Of a stretch of DNA of 64,000 bases, positions 11,060 through 24,400 are shown piece after piece. The stretch's first letter is position 1. Every line of letters begins with the position of its first letter. Below the pieces are notes generated by a model. The model was not told the DNA's origin. It worked only from the letters and a program-made list of their open reading frames with translations, and made no database searches. The position numbers and the translations under genes were made by a program. The DNA lies in assembly GCA_914767715.1 (NCBI GenBank), contig OU612067.1, positions 26,448,162 to 26,512,161 on the forward strand, read 5' to 3'. This DNA is from Membranipora membranacea (taxonomy: Eukaryota; Bryozoa; Gymnolaemata; Cheilostomatida; Membraniporidae).

Positions 11060-14000
11060 TACGGCAGACGAGCTGCGCCAGGGGAGAAAATAATTTCAGA
11101 TGGCGCAGCTCGGCTAGAGGCAATTTACATGTGGCGCAGCTCGGCTAGAGGCGATTTATGTGTGGCGCAGCTCGGCTAGTTTCAAAAATTGTTACCAAGA
11201 GCACATGACTCCCAATATTGATAGACTTGTAAAAACTTGCTCATCTGTCGGAACTGATAAAGGAGCGGGAATTTTATCACAGCTCTATCGTTCAAGATCT
11301 AGCTGAAAAAGCAAGAGGACTATTTTAAGTTGAACTAGGAGTGGCAGTCACAGCAGGGAGTCACAGTCAGTGTTTGTGAAGTTGCTTGACTTTCCCTACC
11401 TATGATATGGCTGTAAGTATAGTATAGTATTCTCCACAATAAGGTATGAAAGTTATATTATTAAGGTAGTGATTAAGTATCATTATCATCATGTGAAGGA
11501 ATGATTGGATTGGATGTGTTGATCATTTAAATAGGGCTACTTGCTACTTGTACTACCTACTTCTCTCTTCTACCAAGTCCAAGGAGTATCAGCTTCCCTG
11601 GTTGCTCCTTGCTTCTACCACTCACATCAATCATTGCATTTTCTTATTTTGGTTGGTTTGGGCTCTATTGTGTGGGTGCACAAACAAAGCAATGAGCTGC
11701 CCAAGGCCAATGTTTTGATAGTTGGTAAGGTAATGATGTTGATGAAATATGTATCAATCAAGAGTGACTACTCACACTCACAGGCTACCTAGTACTAGTA
11801 CTACAGGCTGCTACTGGGTGAGTAATGGTCACAGGCCTACTCCAACATCTGGGTCAATGGCAGTGAGTATTTGACTGCCCTTTTGGGTTTTTTGTTGTTT
11901 GAAACCCAACCAGCGGGGGGGGGGGAGGGGAGCAGACATTGCCAGAGACCAACCCAGGCTTTGGAGTAACTCGTGTATACAGTGTAAGGTGTATAGTCAT
12001 GTCTGCTAGATGTAGGGCATATACTGCAAGCGTAGAGAGGGCTTTAGAGCTCATCAAATTACTTTGTTTAAAGTTTGACTGTGATTGATGTGTCAGTAAT
12101 TTGTCCAAATAACATGTTTGTATGTTTACATGTTTTATTTTACAGCCTGTATGATTATGAAGGAGGATTTTAGAGATTAACCAGAGATAAGCCATAGGAA
12201 TCATATGCAATCATCACTAGACCGGCTTAATCTTTGATCCCGTATAAACCTCAACATGTATCAGGATTGCATTGGTAAGACCAAGGAGTTAGAGGGAACT
12301 CCTTGGTAAGACAGTGGCTGGTTCACTTAGCCGGATTTAAGATGCTGAGACTTCGTAAAATTATTTTCCAATGAACAACTAGAGATCCATGAGAATTTAT
12401 ACACAATAATAATTCCATAGCACAGCTCAACTCCCAGTCTTGCAACATCTAACTGTAAGTTGTAGATGATAAATCAATGTCAAGCATGCAACTTCAGTTA
12501 GTATCCAATGCTGTTGATAGTGATACCTAGGGAGTTTTTGCGGTATCAATTAGATGAACAAACTTCATCAGGGTGCTTGGTCACTGGGTGCAGGCCCCAG
12601 AGAACTGAGAAGAAGGTTCATTGCGTAAGGCAGTCCTCGCACCCTGCTATACTCTGCTTAAATCTATCAATAATAACCAGATCAAATGATTCACAGTGTT
12701 TTGTGCTGATCATTTTTATTTTTAGGTACATTGAATATAATATGTATAACGGCCACAGGTATTCTGGCTCGTAGTCACATTGATCCAACTTTTTTGGGTC
12801 AAACCAAACGTATATCCTTACTCCAACTTTGGAGAGTGATAGTAAGTCCTTGGGTGAACAAAAGATATCAGGGAGTATGTATGATCAAGGAGTTGGGGAC
12901 AAAATATAACATTTGTCCCTAACTCCCTGGTATGATTGTATCAGACATATGAGTTGTTCTCTCAACTAAAATCAATCCTCCCAAGGTAGTCTGGTCATTT
13001 AGCTCAATTAGACAATTCGTGCACAAATCGTTTACTCAGAATGCATAGGTATAGTTTTATCTATGAGAGAGTGATTTGGGAACGAGACCTAAGTAGGGCT
13101 CCTAAGCTGTTTTTTATTCAAAGAACTTTCAGTCACTGTTGACAAAATTCTCATCTATCTATGCGTTATTCTGTAGACTAAACAGCCAAGTCATATCATC
13201 CCTGCATGTCACAAAAATGCGTCAAGTGAACTTTCTTAGGCATAGTATAATTATTATTGTGCTTAAATTACGTTACACAAAACAAGAAACGAAAAAAGAA
13301 ATAAAGGAGCCAGTTATGTCAGCTCCTCAACAACAAACAAACATGGTATGTAAGAAGAAAAAATAAAAATCCGACCAGAGAGAAAACTTTGATAATAATT
13401 TGGTACCCAATTACAGATTATAGTTGTCAAGTCAGTTCACCGATGTATTTGTTGTCTATTAGAACTCACGATTGATTTGAATCAGCTTATCAGTGGCACT
13501 TTGGGCATTTACAATTCAAATGTGGTTGACTGCTTGAGGTCCTAAACTGAAAACCTGACACACAAGCAATAAAAAAAATCAATAGATACTAAGACCGAGG
13601 AGTTAGACTTCTGTAAAGAGGTCATCTGGGCTTCTTTGTGGCACTACGTTGCGGACTCGTATCTCATAGTTGATCGGCAAGTTGCGTGTCGGCATATTGA
13701 TCATCCAGATGACTTTATTTCCAACAATATTATGTTAGAACACTGGGCCATAGGCTGGTTTTAATTTTGTGGTCATCACCTTGTCTTCAACCGTTCTGAA
13801 AGGGAAAATTATAATAGGATCAATTAATGCAGAAACCAAATGAGATGCTCAACTGTGAAAAAAAGTTCATATTCCTGGGTTAGAGATAGAACTAAGAGGT
13901 CATTGAAAGAAAGAATTGAATGTAATATGAAAGTCAAACATTGCTACATACCCAGACAGGTTTTGGAGTAGGACCATGGCATGGGGTCATAGATAGATAA

Positions 14001-14626
14001 GATAGTAGTCTGCCAGTGAGGGTGCTGCTGCATCATCATCAACATTCCACCAATTCTTTGACTCCCATTCACTGTAACAATGAGTGATTCAATGACAAAA
14101 ATTGAATACATACATACATAGATTCTACAGATTGGTCCAGGAACTGTCTGTAGTGAAAGAGTGCTCCTAGCTAGTCCCTGCTGGTCCTTGGTAAGACAGA
14201 TTGGTTGGTGACAATCAGAACAGTTCACCTGACAGACTCCTCTCCTCTGCATATATCTTTTCTAAGGTGGCTCTATGTTGAGAATGTCTGATAGTGATAA
14301 CATTAAAAAGGTCACCTTTCAGTGCTCAGGCCAGTGAGTGATGCTCTAACCTCAAAGTCAGGCCTAGGACCCAATTATCAGACTCAGCTATCAAGATGGT
14401 GCAGACTTAGTTGTTAACAATCATACCTCCAAAACCCAAGTTGACTCTAAATTTTTCCGACTATCAAATTCATGAGTTGTGTTCTCATGGCTTCAAAATT
14501 TGAAACTAGCCGAGCTGCGCCACACATAAATTGCCTCTAGCCGAGCTGCGCCGCATGTAAATTGCATGTAGCCGAGCTGCGCCATTCCGAATTATTTTTA
14601 CCACATGGCGCAGCTCGTCTGCCGTA
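11060..14626. mobile_element. Non-autonomous DNA transposon copy 2, inserted beside copy 1
   Basis: It is near-identical to copy 1 along its length, with scattered small indels and substitutions. Its flanks are GTCCATG at 11053-11059 and 14627-14633, an exact 7-bp repeat that overlaps copy 1's right-hand GAGTCC. This fits a second insertion into the duplicated target of the first, leaving 9 bp between the two elements. The abutting ends create a large palindrome around 10920-11190. Confidence 0.85.
13603..13795 (-). pseudogene. Same segment in transposon copy 2, with premature stop
   Basis: Aligned with 10017-10209, this copy has several substitutions. One changes GTC TAT to TTC TAA and so puts a stop in the middle of the frame. 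The acceptor AG and the terminal TAA are retained. The copy is therefore decayed relative to copy 1. Confidence 0.45.
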
Positions 14627-15466
14627 GTCCATGGGTTGTTTTGGATTATGGGTTATGAACAAAGGTCAATTATTTTAGCCTGAGATTAAGGAGGATTATA
14701 TAGAGCGGAAATGAACATACGACCCGAAGCTTTGTAAAAGTGTAGAAACAGCTCTAAGAACTATTTGCTGCTGAGCTGTAGTGGGAATTTTGAAAAAGAT
14801 AAATTTTTTTCAATATGCAGCTCCTATACCTTGCAAATACCCTGTATATATATAAAATATTGCAAACGTAATAGTCCTGCTAACCTACACATCAAAGAGA
14901 GAGGCAGTTTGATACTGCTGTTGATTCATCAACCAAGGAGTTGCAGTTTGAGGGAACTCCAGAGCCCTTGTTGTTTCACTGACCAGCCCTTGTTGTTGTT
15001 GTTGTTGTATGAAAACATGATTCAATGGCTGATATGCCTAAGGATCTCTTTCGACTGAATCACATGTCAAGCTGTCCACATAATTGCTTCTTTTTACTTC
15101 ATTGGTTTGTATGGTGCCACCCTGACCAGGGAGAATTCTCCCTGCCCTCAACACCCTATTTATCATGCTAAGTAAAGTAGTAGATGGATGGCTTCTCTTA
15201 GTCCTTCTTATCCTTCTCCTCACTCCACTGCAAACATGCATTACTATTACTTTTATGGGAAAACTCTGGACCGTCTGGAAAAACTCGAATGGGACCGTCT
15301 GGCAAGACACGAAGTTGTGTGCCTTTTAGTTTTATATCGGACACACTGACACTCAGATTTAGCTAGGCCTATGTATCTATTCTTCAAATGTACCTTATTG
15401 TACGATCAGTAACAATTTCTCTTTGTCTCCTAGTCACCCATTGTCAGAAATCGACGTGATCTAAAG
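14627..15466. other. Intergenic, 5' region of the HAUS6-like gene
   Basis: Holds the right-hand GTCCATG flank of transposon copy 2 and another partial CCAAGGAGTT repeat near 14933. The minus strand has a 90-codon frame (15038-15310) with no recognised motif. The HAUS6 promoter is presumably here, but no core element can be assigned with confidence. Confidence 0.5.
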
Positions 15467-18400
15467 ATGGCTAGTGCAGTAGAAAAGCGGAGAATCTTTT
15501 ACACAAACATGCTTCTTCTTGGCTTTGATCCTCACAACAGCCATGCAACATCCAGGATTGCCTTCAATATGTGAGTTACTCATACTAACAGCTATATTAG
15601 TTACTTTTCATTAATGAACTGAGAAGGCATTCGATTATTAAATTTTGAAACTTCAATGCGATCATCATGTTTTACCATCTGGTGTCGAATGCTGTAGACT
15701 TGGCTTTATGATTTCTAGTTTTTCCAGCATACTATAATCAGTACAAATTGGCCTGATGACATTTGTGCTTACATCCTATGACATATAAAAACTCATTCCG
15801 CAAACAGCATAGGCCTAACATCAAAAAAAGCTAGGGCTAGGTGACTTGTAAGTCCTACTGTATGTCAACGTCTTCACTGTCTTTCTTTTAGGGACATGTT
15901 CAAGGTGCCTAACAAAGCTGGATTTGAGATTGTTGCTCACTTTCTTTTTGATCGACTTAACCCTGCAAGAGCAAAAGATGAATTCAGGTAGGAAATGTAT
16001 CAACAGCACCTGCTGTTGTCAGTGTTACAGCCAGCTGATCTTTGCATAATAGCGGATAGTGTTCATATGAAATCCCCATTTTCCTAATCAATCTCGAAAT
16101 ATTTGTGTAGGCTCTGATTGATTGAGTGAAGTGAAACCCCAACCATTCAGAGCCAACACATTGGCTAGTTGACTCCTAGAGATTAAATCTTGCTAGCCTG
16201 ATTCTTATCTTTGGTTCGGCATTATCAGGGTTTGTTGGCCAGTGTTGGACAAGAAGATAGAACAAACATTCAGAAGAGTTTGTAACAACTGGCTTACTCA
16301 AATCTCACAGGTAGGATTTTCACTGGTCACTCAGTTTGTCACTTGGCAATAGTTGAATTTTTTTATTAATTCATAATTTGATTGGACCGTCTGTTTTCTT
16401 TGCATTGTAAGACGATGGGAGGAAAGTAGATGATTGAAAAGTTTGTATATCTACTGTTGAGCAAAAAAGCAATGTGTAATGACTCAACTCTTTTTCTGAC
16501 ATGACCTTGATTTAAACCGAAAGCATACACAGTTCTTTATTGGATGGATTGACTTACAATATATGAGTCAACTGTGTTTTCTGATTATTAGGATGAAGCT
16601 GACTCCAATCTACCTAAGATCGTACCGTCCATCTTCCAGTCACCTGGTGGTGATAGATTCTGTAATGTAATGTTTGCCTTCTCCAGCTATGTACTGACAC
16701 AAGTCATCAAGAATGAGCACGGTATGTTGGTAATGAGCTGATGTATAAAAACCTTCAATATTTTAGAAGTTTGAAATTGAACTACAACTTATTTTTAATG
16801 CGTAGTATACGACCATATCTTGATATTCCTACGATGATCAATTTGTATTACACATTCTGATATCCACATTTAATTTTAGTATTTTGTTTTATGGTCATGT
16901 CGCAAATTGTCATCTCAATCACATCTATTTACTTCAAAAATAAGCTCGTCGTGTCATACTCAAAATCCCCCACATGGTCATGTGACCTCTTCCTTTTCTG
17001 TGTATCAAATGATGCCCATTAAAATACTTTTTGAATACCATTAATTGTTATTTTTTAATAATACTTGCCTTGATGGCGAGTTAGAAATCAAAACCCCTGC
17101 AATTACAGCCACTAGGTCAAATGAGAAATTTGCCCCAAAGAGAGCCAACAACTTTAGTGCATTTATTTTAAATCCATTAAATTGTTGCAGAAACAAAAAA
17201 AAAAGGGACTTTACTGTTGAATTTAGACTAAAGATCTAAATGTTCACTTTTAATTGTTTCACTTTTATAAAATACAGTATTCATGTCCTCTTTCACCACT
17301 TTACTCCATAACCTCTATTCTTCACTATTTGTCAATTCGAACTGACGAGATAGGAAAGCTTAGTGGTTGAGTGAAACTTGAACAACCCATTACCATCATC
17401 AATATATCTATATCTCATATTGTCTTATCGATAAAACATCTCCTCTAATCTGAGCACATTGTTGTATTTATTTTCAGGTGTGCGGAGTCGTCACATGCTA
17501 CAGCGACCTCTACTGACACCACAGAACTTACAATTTGCTCCAGCTATGGTACAGAGTGCACAGTGCAGTGTTATAGATAACAGGAAGAAATTCTTCGATC
17601 GGGTTCAGACTAGAAGTGCTCTTCATAGGACATGGCAGAAATCAGCAAGGTCGGTTACTTTAAAAGTGTTTCTAGTGTTCAACGACTGCAACAATAATGT
17701 CAGCACATTGTGCACAAACCGGCAACAATCTTTTTGTTGTTAAAGTGTTGAAAATAGGATGTCAAAATAGAAACTATGAGTATGTCAAATAGCCCTAACT
17801 TCTGGTAGGTTCACGTTAGTTTCCAGTTAGAATCTGAGTCGTCCAATCAAATAACACAAATCTTATACATGAAGCTAGTATTTACATGTCATACCTCATT
17901 TGATTGGTCTGCTCTATCCTATCCAGTGATATGCTGAGTGATTACCGACAGCTCACCAGATCTATACGAGATCTAGAGACTGATATAAAATCCCTAATTG
18001 CCTGTCATCAGGAGAAGGGATTCAGGTCTCCTGTACGCCTAGACAGGGGTGGAACTAGAACCCCTTACTCTCCCGCCAGCAAGCATGGAAGGATCTTTGA
18101 TGTGAATATCGAGGCTGTCAAACGAGAAGAGAAAGTAAAAAAGGTATAATCATTCTTGCTGCATCATACCGTAATTTTACATTTTGATCATAGGTAACAC
18201 GTAGTACAAACCTTCATAGTATGATTAACCTGGGAATATCCAAAGAGTCTATGTTCTTATGTTCTTTACTTGTTGCTTCTAGAGTGCGATAAGTATCCTT
18301 CTGTACAGTTCGAAGTTTATTCCGTTAGAATGCCCTCTCTGTTATATTACTGTTAAAGGATATTAATCTAGTAAGATCAAGGTTTTTAATCACCTTTTCT

Positions 18401-21400
18401 GTATATTGAATTGCTCTCCAATATCCTCAGGTAATGTGGATAATCGTAAATTGATGATATAGTGTTTAACTGTGCGCTGTGTCTCACCTAGGTACGAGAT
18501 CTGTGGAATATAGTAGAGGGATTCTTAGCCTCGTCTAGTGATCACCAGGAGGTCGTAGGGTCGATACTTAGTGGAGTAGTACATAAGTATGTACTCAGTG
18601 GTACTGATCTAGATGTGAGGATACCGGAGATGTTACTGAGAGAGTGTGAACGTGAGCTACTCAAGGTATGATCTTAACTTTGTACTATGTTATAGTTGTC
18701 CGATTGAATGCCCTACAGGAATTTTCAGTGGGGTTTACATATCAATAAGAAAAATATGAGTTTCAAAACAGAAGTTGATTATTTTTGTCTGTATGATACC
18801 AAGAATTGGCTCAGGTACTATCCTAGTCATGTTTGAAGAGATATGTTACCACAGGAGTAGGAAGTTCCATCAATTTCCTTTTGACTTGATATAATTTTAA
18901 TCAGTATGATATTATAACTTCTGATGCACTATGACTCATTAAATTTTTCTATATTGCAGAGAGATATTGGTAATACGTATAAGGCCGGAAAGCTTGATCT
19001 GGTTAGGTAAGTAGATTTCAATGGGGTATACTGTAACATTATGTGAAATTGAGTACATTGATTACAAAGACAAGGCAGTTGCTTCCACAGGATGCTTATC
19101 ATGAGGACGATTGTTGCTGACCCAAATATCATGTTGTACTGAGGAACGTACAAAAACTAGTCATCATCTCCCAGATAAGCAACCTACCCATAAGTGTGAC
19201 TTAACATTTGTGTCTGATGTTTGTGCCCTATTTTTTGAGTGAAAAAATATTTTATTGTAATAAAATTTATTATAGCGTGTTGAACTTATGGAATCTGAGT
19301 TTGCACCTTTACCTGGAGAAGTTTGAGGAATGCAGCACCATCAATCTGACCTCTCAGTTAGCTGACCTGCAGCCCAAAGTACAGACACAAGAATCACAGC
19401 TACACTGGAGTCAAGAGCTGGCCGGCTCTCTCAGAGATCAGCTTATACCAGATCTGAAAGAGAGTGTGAGGGAGTTGAAGGAGAAATATCATAGCAAGGA
19501 GAACGATCATACACTCACAAAGTCTAAGGTATCATCATAAAGTTAATAGTAATAATACTGTACGCATCAAAAAATTGTACATTAATATAAGGACAACAGT
19601 ATGTGCGGTGTTGGGGTGAAATTATTGCAATTGTCGCAATGACAACATTTATCGTCACTACATTGAGGCCCATAATAAGTATTTGTATTGCTCTAACTCT
19701 ACTGTACAGCAGTTACAAGCTGTAAACAACCACATAGGGATGCGTGGATGACCCTTGGTGATTATTTTTTTCTATCTAGTTGGCATATCATATCCGGTAA
19801 CGCACAACCCCTCCTGGCTACCAACTCTTATAATCTTGTACTGTTATGAGTTTTATTTGACAGAGACCCCGATATTTATTTTACACTTTTATTCTTATAT
19901 AATTTTACTCACAGCTCGGTATGAGTTTACAGAAGAACACGCCCACCGTCTCCTTTAATCCTGATCTGGCTACAGAAGCAGATCTACAGTCCACTAAGAT
20001 GACCTTCACCCCGGACATGTTCCCTCAAGGTTTGTGGTGTATACAGTAATAATTGGTAATAATTTGGGTTCTGGGGATTTTTGGCTACCGTCACAAGAAT
20101 GGATTCCCTGAAGTTCTCATGTTACTGGGGCATAAAATTATCAAACATCCCTAGTCGGGACATTAGAGGTTGTACCACCTACAATCAGCTTGAGCAATGT
20201 TCGATAATATAAGACCACAAACTCACACTTGCAGGCGTTTGAGCACCCAAATTTATAAGAAGCCTTGTTTCTCCCCTATAAGAGCACAGATACACTACTA
20301 GCATGCTATGCTGTACTCAGCCCTGTGATTTTAATTACATTTTACGCCTAAGTCAGGATGATAGGTGTGACTAAAATTACCATATCAGTAATTAGAATTT
20401 CCCAAAAGAAAACATGCGGTTCTACAAAGTCATTGTTTTTGTGGAGGCTAAGGGACTGGATGGACATTTAAGTGTGACCAAAAATTTGCTCCTCAATCAT
20501 ATATATGTGTATTATACTATACTCCACTCCACTCCACTCCACTCCACTCCACTCCACTCCACTCCACTCCACTCCACTCCACTCCACTCCACTCCACTTT
20601 ACTTTATATTACTTTACTACACTATTTTATACTATACTCTTTGATTAGATACTATATTATACTATGATCATGTTTCAGAGTCCACACCTGATGCTGTGGC
20701 TCGAATCATGAAATCTGTTACAATGAAGCCCCAGAGACTAGCCTGCTCAGATATGACTAACAATTCAGGCTCTCCTGCCGCCACCCCTACTAAATTCAAC
20801 ACCACAGGTGTATCACCTCTGGCACAGGGTAAAGTTATCCGAATGAGACGAGGTAAAAGTGATCTTAACAGCAGCTCAGCATCCAGGTAGGTTGTGAACA
20901 GATGACGATGATCTGAAATATAAAGATCAATGTATAGACAAAACAATAGACAGTTTTCTGAGCTCTTATTTATGCCTCTCTCCAGTTTGGTACTTTTAAC
21001 CCACGCCGCATAGGAAAAACCTGCTGAAAGAGGATTATATTGAAAACCGCTAATGTAAGGATAAAAAATGATTTTTGATTCAGAGTCTGCCCCATTAAAA
21101 ACCCTGTGAGACAGGGTTTCCAATTCATTGGAGGCTTGAATGTTGATAAATCTTTATTTTAGTGACGAAACTCATGAAGGATTCTGCCAAATTGTCCGCA
21201 AAACAGGCGGAAAATGCTATAATTGACTATCCAAATACTATAATTATTTACCAAACTATGTCCATATGAGTTTTCAATGTTGCAGATTCTGAATCAAAAA
21301 TAATTTTTATCCTATTATAAGCGGTTTTCAAGATAACCCTCTTTTCAGCACGTTTTTCCTATGCGGCGATGGGTCAAAAGTACCATACTGGAGAGAGGAC

Positions 21401-24400
21401 AACTCAAAATTGAGGTCTAAATCAGAGCTCAGAAAACTGTGTATAACTTCAAGCTTACAACTTGGACATAGCAAGCTGATGAATATATCTTGCACTATGG
21501 CCTCATCAAAGTTAAGTGAACTGATTGTGTTCTTTACTACTGCAAACAGCCAGAATCTTTGTTAACAATCCACAAATCATCAATTAAAAGTCCTTTGGCA
21601 ACGGATACATTTAGATCAGTATTTTGTATTGTTTATGTTATTATATATTGTTCGTACAGAGATGAGAACCGTACACCGTCTTCTCCGGGTATTAAGTATT
21701 CACCAGCTCCGGCAGCGGCCGGTAGCGTGGAGATCAGCAGAGTGGGAAGTAAACAAGTAACTAGAGTAGTCAGAGAGATAGAGTCACCCAGGTCCAGGTG
21801 TGGTACTTATATATGCTGTCCATCACCATATATCGATTTGATATTAATGAAAGCTTGATATCATCATAATGGACAAGTAGTGTCTGCCTTTAGGGGATGA
21901 GTTGTTCGCAGGTCGGGGGGGGGGCAAGTTCGCCATTTCATGCATGCTTGAAATGGCTTAGTATACAGCAAGCTTACGTTTACTCGCCCTGATTATATTA
22001 TCTTGACTACCACCCCTCCCCAGCTAGCCAAAATATAGTGCTAGCTAACATTATGTCACCCCCTTACTAGCTAAACTAAACACTAGCTAGCTAACATATA
22101 CTCCTCTAGGGTATGATTTGTTAGAACAAACAAGGATCTAGATTCTAGATGACACTCAGAATAAAATTATTTTTGTAAAGAGAATGCACCTGTACTAATT
22201 CCTCAGTATATTTTCCACAGATGGGGTACTAAGATGTCGTCTGGAGACGGACAGGAAGATGGAGGTGTGTTCTCATCTCCAGATATGTCCATCAGTGAAA
22301 TGAGGTTAGTATACCTTCACGAGTACCGACTCACATTACATCACACATGATTAGGAATAAAATCTCTGATAACTGTTAGCAGATTGTTGTAATTTGCGAA
22401 AAATGATGTTCAGTGAGCTCATATTATTATCGTATAGTATAAATATCGTATTAGAGCTAGAACTAGAACCAAATCAGTTAACAAACACCTCACCAATTGC
22501 AAGCTATGTGGTGTAAGAAATATGTGATGTAGACCGGCCGCTTTAAGCTACCCCCAATATGCATAAGATTGATTAGCCGGTCTTGAGAAGCTCTTGCTCA
22601 CCGACACAACATAACTTGTGAAGCAAGCTCTGATTGTGGTCTTTGATTGCAGAGATTCTGGTGTTAGTAAATCTAAAACTAGCGCCTATGAACTGAACGC
22701 TGACACACCTACCTCAAGTAGACCAAAGGGTGACAAGTCAAAATCCCGCTCTGCCAGTAGCAGGTAAGATTTATGCTTAACTTTTCACAAATAGTTTTTA
22801 GTCTTCTCACAAAACACTAGTTTTTCGCATATTCCTTTCATGGCGATGTTGAAATTATCAAACACGAAACGCCCTACTCAGGTTTTGGGTGCAAGCACCA
22901 GCAAGGCCTGACCTTGATACCTACAATTTCAATTTTAAGCTTGTCATTTTAAGCTTGTCAATTTTAAGCTTGTCAATTTTAAATTTCTCATTTTTTAAGC
23001 TTGTAGTTTGAGTAACAGCCCATCTGTTTTTATTGGGTGACACATTTTAATTCGGATCGCAGGTTGGATGCAGCCTTCGGTAAGCTCCTATTATGGTCTC
23101 ATGTTGGGCAAAATGAAACCATCAGTAAGTTTAAGGCCTCTGAATAAGTACAAGTTGTAATCACAGATAAGATATGATTACACTACTGAACACCAATGCT
23201 ATGGATCTTCTACTTCGGGTTTTAGGAAGGGAAGCAGGCCGTCACCATTAGAAGACCAGAACACATCTACTGTATTTTCTGTATCAGAGTCACCCAGTGA
23301 TGTCCTCGCTGCCAGGGTATGTTTGACTTTATGAACTTGTTGAGAATGCCTACGCTGTGAAAAATATATCTGTCATTACAGCACACATAACTGTCATAGT
23401 TCTTCTTATCATAAGAAATGAAAAACCTACCCGGTGATGAGACAACTTATTTTTAATCAACCAACCCAACCAAAAGAGTGAAAATCTGACAAATAATTCT
23501 TACTTCCGGCAAGGCAACTACTTACAGTACCTTAAAAGCATTTTCAAAATGTTCCTTAACTAATTGAAATTATTCATTTTTCATACTAACTAACTAACTA
23601 TTAACTAAGATTTTGAAATACAAGTAGTTTTGGTCCTAAGTTGCTACAAGGAGAAAAAGGAGATTGCTGTTCTGGCTATGACACAGTTGTTTTTCTTTTA
23701 CAGATTGCTCAGTCTATAATAGAAGAAGGGGATGTTGATAAGGCGTCACCAACTATTGGTTCTAGTTCAACTAGGGACATGAGCTATCCCTATAATGCTT
23801 CCAATGTTCTGGATGAGTTGGGTGAGTAAATAATACTTACTAAGTTTGGTAAGAAGTTGCCTTCCTTTAGTATCATAGAGCACAACTTCCAATAAAATTC
23901 ATAGTAAAATTTTTGTTGCTGTTCGTAGAAGCTAAATAATTGCTACAAAATGTCTAGTAGATTACTCAGACAAAACAGATTTAAAAAGAAATATTTACAC
24001 TATTGAGAATACTAAAAGCTATTCTATAAGTGTTTTGTTTTTTTCTAGGCGTGTCAGGGTTTGAGAAGAAGGACAAGCTGGCTCGAACTCCTGAGGGGGA
24101 CACGTCCCGCATACATCTGTCACAATCAGTGAGATCAGAGGCTAAATCACAGTCAGGTAGAGAGATATATGCTACTCCAGTTAGACACAGTGGTGAGTGC
24201 TAAAGTGGATTTTGGCATCAAGCACTGAAATAAATAAGTTCATTGGTACCAAAGATTAGATTTGGAGTTATGTATTATGCTCTATATATTCCATAATGTG
24301 TACTTGGTAACAAAGTTCTGGTATAATTCTCAAAGAAGCCTTGAAGATTGGGACGCTATAATGATACTCAGATCCATACATGTATTATTATTATTATCCA

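Noticed and set aside
20668-21123. 151-codon minus-strand frame
   Set aside because: It is antisense to HAUS6 exon 11 and runs into the intronic inverted repeat; no motif and no splice logic.
23063-23081. Possible micro-exon (LDAAF) between HAUS6 exons 14 and 15
   Set aside because: It has acceptor- and donor-like flanks, but skipping it keeps the phase between exons 14 and 15, while including it would break the phase.
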